Source of the DNA: Arthrobacter sp. 18067
GTDB lineage: Bacteria; Actinomycetota; Actinomycetes; Actinomycetales; Micrococcaceae
Length of the DNA stretch: 64,000 nt
NCBI RefSeq assembly: GCF_902706295.1
Contig: NZ_CACSJJ010000014.1
Span: 89,576 to 153,575, forward strand
Direction: 5' to 3'
Shown here one piece after another: positions 60,393 to 64,000 of this stretch (the stretch's first letter is position 1; every line of letters starts with the position of its first letter). A program made the translations under genes and the position numbers. The notes under the pieces are model-generated. The model was not told the DNA's origin, did no database searches, and worked only from the letters and a program-made list of their open reading frames with translations.

Positions 60393-60412
60393 ATTCGAAC
60401 ATATGTTCGAAT
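60393..60412. promoter_or_regulatory. LexA/SOS box before the three-Cys gene
   Basis: ATTCGAACATATGTTCGAAT is a perfect 20-bp palindrome whose CGAACATATGTTCG core fits the actinobacterial/Gram-positive SOS box (CGAAC-N4-GTTCG). On the gene strand TATATT (60415-60410) is a good -10 box and ATGACA, 16 bases upstream, a fair -35. A repressor bound here would overlap the -10 and start of the message. Confidence 0.88.
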
Positions 60413-60584
60413 ATAGACCACTGACGTCAGTTGTCATAGCCATTGCCCCTGATGCACGATTCGAGCGATGTGGACTGGCGCGGACCCAATGGACGTCTGA
60501 GACACATAAATCCACTTTCTGAACACGTTACTGGTCCGCGCTTACTGAACGAACAGTTAGAGCCATGGCCACGAAAACCGCAGA

Positions 60585-62219
60585 TCAGGGACGAGCATGT
60601 CTCCGGGGTGCATGGCGAGAACCGCTCCAACGGGACCTCCGGTGGACGTAGATTGACCTACCGACTACAGCTCTGGCCATCTGCACTTCTTGCCGTAGCC
60701 AATCAAGGTCAGCAACGGGCGATAGATGTATCGAGGTACCGATGCTCAAGCTTACGTCCCTCTCGCGTTCGCGTGCCCCCGCCAATGGATCGTGTCCCGC
60801 TAATCGCATTCGAATCCGCTTCCCATGGCCTAGGGCGAACGAACCATCGTCCCGCCTATCCCGATTGATTGAGCTGAATAGGTGCGGAAACGCAGACCAC
60901 GATGCTCCCCAAAACGGGGTAACTTCCATCTTGCCGGATTGACTGAGCGAATCACGGTACATGTCCATCGCCAAAGATTTTGGATAAGGATCGATGTATA
61001 CAACTCGTGCAATTCCGCTCGCAATTATGAGGCGCATACACATATGGCATGGGAAAGTGGTTGTATATAAAGTTGCCCCTTGTATAGAGATCGTTGATCG
61101 AGCCGCCTGGGTTATTGCCGACATCTCGGCGTGGGCGACCCTACCAAACTCGATGAGTGAAGTGAGACGCAGTTGCTTCATGCCAGTCTTATCGACGCTC
61201 ATGATTCTCTTGTACTGTGCATCTAGGTTCAGTTCAAGCATGTCCTTCGACAAAAGATCATTAACTGCTAGAAATGCTATGAATTCTTTGACCGCACGAA
61301 TGCTCATCCGCTTGTTGTAATCGAACCCGACTTTGAAGTCTCTACGGTCGTTGGCATCATCAGTCCAATAGTTGCCACCGCCGGCCTTGGGAACCTCGTT
61401 GGTTCCCGTGACAAGAACATCGCCTTCTGGAGTGGTAATCGTGGCCCCAACTTGGCGTCCTGGATCGGACGACCGGAAGGCTGTAGCGTAGGCATGAAAA
61501 ATGGCCTGTTCGTCGCGAGTAGGCGTAAGAAAAGATTTTCCGAATAGAAGTCCCGTGAGGCGCTCTAGCTCACGCTCAACATTGCCATTGAGGTTGAGAA
61601 AGTAGTCGGCTTTAGAAAAGGTCACTCTAACTTGTTGCCCGAATTCATCCTCTCCGTCATATTGGTCCCGAGCTAATAGCTTGGAGGCGATAGCGCCGAT
61701 ATCCTTCAATCCCGGAAGCTCGTCGGAAAGGTCGTTTCGAAGCTTTTCGGCTCGTGACTCTTCATCCTGGTGTGCACCAACCAACACGAAACGGCCACCA
61801 TAAACATGCCTTAGAAGTTTCACTTCCTCCTCATGCTTAAGCGTTCGAAGGATCCACGCATGTCTTGAGCTCTGGTCTAAATTCTTGCCTTGAATTCTTC
61901 GGAGGGACGATATTCTGGCAATCGAAAGTGCCGCAAGAGCATCGCCACTCTCATAGTGCCCACGCAATCGATCACCGGCATCCATAAGTGTTTCGGCATA
62001 ACAGCTTTCCGCGGATAAGCGGAGGTTCTCGACGGCAGAGTTGCCATCCTTCAGGAGTTCACTCATGCGAATCATGGTGCTCGAGTAGCCAAATTGACGT
62101 AACTGGCTCTCAAGGTGGGGGAAAAGCCCATCCAAGTCTGTGCCTATGGGGGCAACAATGCCGATCACTATCTCAAAGTCGGCATCGTTGCCGGCATTTA
62201 TAAGCTGGTCCGTTATCAT
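60585..62219 (-). CDS. Anti-phage dCTP deaminase-like protein (AvcD/DCD type)
   Basis: A 544-residue protein. The N-terminal domain (about residues 14-240) starts with IVIGIVAPIGTDLDGL, a degenerate P-loop typical of this family. The C-terminal zinc-dependent cytidine-deaminase fold has HAE (363-365) and PCHMC (390-394), giving the zinc His and two Cys and the catalytic Glu. The family depletes dCTP in phage-infected cells and so blocks phage DNA replication. The C-terminal 20 residues (VHRRSRWSGSRHAPRRHARP) are basic and may be an unusual tail. It lies on its own in this direction, between the three-Cys gene and an IS. Base composition is AT-rich. Deaminase call good; anti-phage action inferred from family. 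Confidence 0.85.
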   Translation of the reverse strand: MITDQLINAGNDADFEIVIGIVAPIGTDLDGLFPHLESQLRQFGYSSTMIRMSELLKDGNSAVENLRLSAESCYAETLMDAGDRLRGHYESGDALAALSIARISSLRRIQGKNLDQSSRHAWILRTLKHEEEVKLLRHVYGGRFVLVGAHQDEESRAEKLRNDLSDELPGLKDIGAIASKLLARDQYDGEDEFGQQVRVTFSKADYFLNLNGNVERELERLTGLLFGKSFLTPTRDEQAIFHAYATAFRSSDPGRQVGATITTPEGDVLVTGTNEVPKAGGGNYWTDDANDRRDFKVGFDYNKRMSIRAVKEFIAFLAVNDLLSKDMLELNLDAQYKRIMSVDKTGMKQLRLTSLIEFGRVAHAEMSAITQAARSTISIQGATLYTTTFPCHMCMRLIIASGIARVVYIDPYPKSLAMDMYRDSLSQSGKMEVTPFWGASWSAFPHLFSSINRDRRDDGSFALGHGKRIRMRLAGHDPLAGARERERDVSLSIGTSIHLSPVADLDWLRQEVQMARAVVGRSIYVHRRSRWSGSRHAPRRHARP

Positions 62220-62690
62220 TGTTCCACCCTCGTATTCTTCATTGAAACATTACATCAAATCTCACACGTTTACGTCGATCCATGGTGCCGTTTATCATTT
62301 GTCTCTGCGCCTTGTCAAGCGTATAGCGCCGCGACGACTCGTGCCTGCAATGGTCAGCTGGCATCCCTCCCTGAGTCAGAGGACAGTCATTCCGGATAGT
62401 AGGTCGCCGCCCCTCAGTTCTGCTCCTGAGTAGTGCGCAGCATCGGCAAAAACGACGAATCCGGGTGAAATTCCCGCTGCCGAAACGCAACCTCGAGACC
62501 ACTGGCATTGCTTGCTGCGAACAGGAATCCCATGCCGCGGAGAACTCGTCAAGCATCGAGCTCGACCTCGTGCATGCAGCCGTGAGATGGCGTACCCGCG
62601 ACATCTCCGCTGTGCACAATCGACGTGGTCAGCTTCCTTGACCACTCCCCCACCCCCTCTTGCCTCACGTCAATAGGTCCTGGAAGAGTG
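62220..62690. other. Non-coding region upstream of the deaminase gene
   Basis: A 470-base gap with no convincing gene. An open frame at 62239-62619 on the minus strand has an unnatural composition and no ribosome site and is rejected. In the related AvcID system an RNA antitoxin is encoded beside the deaminase, so this gap could hold such an RNA, but no structure was resolved by eye. Confidence 0.4.
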
Positions 62691-62693
62691 ATT

Positions 62694-63971
62694 CGTTGCC
62701 TCAGGTGAAAGGGTCCGGCTGGGGCTGTTGTTGAACCAGGTGTTGATTTTGTATTCTCGTGGCGCCGCTTTGGCCTAGGCGAGAGTTTCCAGTTCGCTGG
62801 TGAGTGCCAGGATTTGCCGGGACATCGCTGCGGGTTTTGAGGAGTTTGAACTGAGCATTCATGGCGATCACGGGTCGTTTCTGGATCTGCGGACGCCGAA
62901 TCGTCCGTTGATGCGGGGTGAGCGCGGATCGTGTTTCTTGCATACTTTCGCGCCATGGCGGGTCTTGGAAATCAGCTTCTGCTGGGGGCAGTAAATAGTT
63001 CGTAAAGAGACCGTCGAGTTCCCAGATGGCATTGAGTTTGTCCGGTTCCGAGGCGGTGTCGTAACGGTAGTAGCCCACGAGTCACGCACCCTGGTCCAGT
63101 TCTTCTGTTCCACATAAGCGCCGTCGTTCTTATTTCCGGGCCAGGAGCGGTGGACGTGATCTGGTGGGCGCGGCAGTACGCGAAGAGATGTTCGTTGATG
63201 AACTCCGATGCGTTGTCCGAATCAATCCCCAGGATCGGGAACGGAAACCGGTCCAAGGCATGCTCCAGTGCCAGCAGAACCCATTTTTGGGCCTTTTTCG
63301 GCACTGACCGGTTCACTGTCCACCCGGTGGCGATGTCGGTCACGGTCAGAGTGAAACAAAACTGCCCTGACGCGACCCCGCCTTCGTGGACGACCAGATC
63401 AATCTCCACGAACCCGGGCACCGCATCATCCAGTCCGCCCAGGTCCTAACCGGTATTGGGGACTTCAACAACGAACCGGCTTGGTATGGGACCGGCCCCG
63501 CACAACCAGCCTCGACCGCTCCGGGGCCAGCCGCCGGTCAATGGTAGCCGCGCTCATCCGCATCAACAGCGCAGCCTCCTCATCGGTCAAAACCAGCTCC
63601 CCGTCCCGTCGAAGCAAAGGCACCAGCACCGGCAGCATCGACGCAAGCCGCTTGCCGGCGGGGGACGCAACACCGCCCAATACACAAACCAACGCCGCAA
63701 CAACCCGCGGACCATACACCGGCAACGGTGCAGACCGGGCCCGCACCGGCCATAGTTCAAATGCCAGCCGCAACGCCCTGCGCGCGTAATTCCGGTTCCA
63801 TCCAGTGAGCTCTACCAACTCGCTCAGAATCCGAGTCTTCTCAGAACGCGTCCCCCGGGCATAAGCCCTCGCTTTGACCACCGTGACAGCCTTGCGTTGA
63901 CTCATAGTCAGACCCATCCTTCAAGGATGTCCGCCAACCACACTTCCCGGACCTTTTCCCATGAGGCAACG
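62694..63971 (-). mobile_element. Degenerate insertion sequence with 25-bp terminal inverted repeats
   Basis: The left end (62694-62718) begins CGTTGCCTCAGGTGAAAGGG and the right end (63947-63971) is its inverse CGTTGCCTCATGGGAAAAGG when read from the other strand; 22 of 25 positions agree. The 1.28-kb element carries a frameshifted transposase. A third, similar end sequence (GGACCTTCCCATGAG) starts just beyond at about 63984, suggesting a second copy or nested element at the window edge. No target-site duplication was seen. Confidence 0.75.
62700..63917 (-). pseudogene. Frameshifted transposase with integrase catalytic core
   Basis: Translation in any one frame is broken, but three frames joined give one integrase-core transposase. 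The first part (63917-63465) has SQRKAVTVVKARAYARGTRS, the helix-turn-helix LVELTGWNRNYARRALRLAF, and DEEAALLMRMSAATIDRRLA ending RGRSHTKP. The catalytic core (63421-63150) has VEIDLVVHEGG, FCFTLTVTDIATGWTVNRSV and GIDSDNASEFINEH, giving the DDE acids. The third part (63078-62701) has NAIWELDGLFTNYLLP and RPQIQKRPVIAMNAQF. At least three frameshifts are needed, so the gene cannot work. Confidence 0.85.
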
Positions 63972-64000
63972 TATCGGGCTCCGCGGACCTTCCCATGAGT

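Noticed and set aside
62239..62619. A 126-codon minus-strand open frame upstream of the deaminase
   Set aside because: Arg/Cys/Ser-rich with no motif, no ribosome site and a start in an unlikely place; treated as non-coding gap.

Overview
The window comes from a high-GC actinobacterium, most probably of the Arthrobacter/Paenarthrobacter group (Micrococcaceae). This is judged from codon use, the mix of families (CHAD, SPFH, IclR/CaiB, Tmm, thu-like sugar operon), frequent GTG/TTG starts and pervasive ATGA overlaps. No rRNA, tRNA or CRISPR array was seen. The last 6 kb is visibly more AT-rich and ends in a decayed insertion sequence.

Layout. 1-5 kb: a secreted GH16-like glucanase (cut by the window edge), a Nudix protein, an SDR dehydrogenase with a divergent TetR regulator, a hydrolase, and an XRE repressor/membrane-protein pair with a striking double operator. 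5-10.4 kb: a MOSC protein and an operon of a heterodimeric ABC exporter with a CCA-adding-like enzyme. 10.5-16 kb: an aldo-keto reductase, an esterase/perhydrolase, a CYTH-CHAD protein, an SRPBCC protein and a group of tiny membrane and very acidic proteins. 16-20.5 kb: an IclR-controlled CoA-transferase/enoyl-CoA hydratase pair and an epoxide hydrolase. 20.6-29.2 kb: a dTMP-kinase-like protein, an APH-like kinase, an NrtR-type Nudix regulator with two operators facing an SPFH protein and a NAD-kinase-like protein, then a secreted gamma-glutamyltransferase.

29.2-40 kb, minus strand, is the main attraction: a complete daptide-type RiPP cluster. It encodes three precursor peptides ending in Thr, a RiPP-recognition protein, an aminotransferase, an iron-ADH-like dehydrogenase, a methyltransferase, an M50 protease and an ABC exporter. 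Inserted in the operon is a YcaO-family enzyme that is not part of the daptide tailoring set I know. A 13-bp perfect stem-loop separates the precursor genes from the downstream enzymes.

40.4-45.1 kb: an acid uptake/CoA-ligation/hydration operon with a divergent LysR. 45.3-50.4 kb: a trimethylamine-monooxygenase-like locus (permease, two cupins, FMO, TetR) in which three copies of a 19-bp motif mark a putative regulon. 50.4-57.9 kb: a LacI-controlled sugar ABC importer with ThuA and two Gfo/Idh/MocA dehydrogenases, lacking its own ATPase. 58.5-62.2 kb: a small defence island with TcmP, a three-Cys-motif (Gp37/Gp68, DUF5131) protein under a perfect LexA/SOS box, and an anti-phage dCTP-deaminase-like protein. 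62.7-64 kb: an IS with imperfect 25-bp terminal inverted repeats and a frameshifted transposase.
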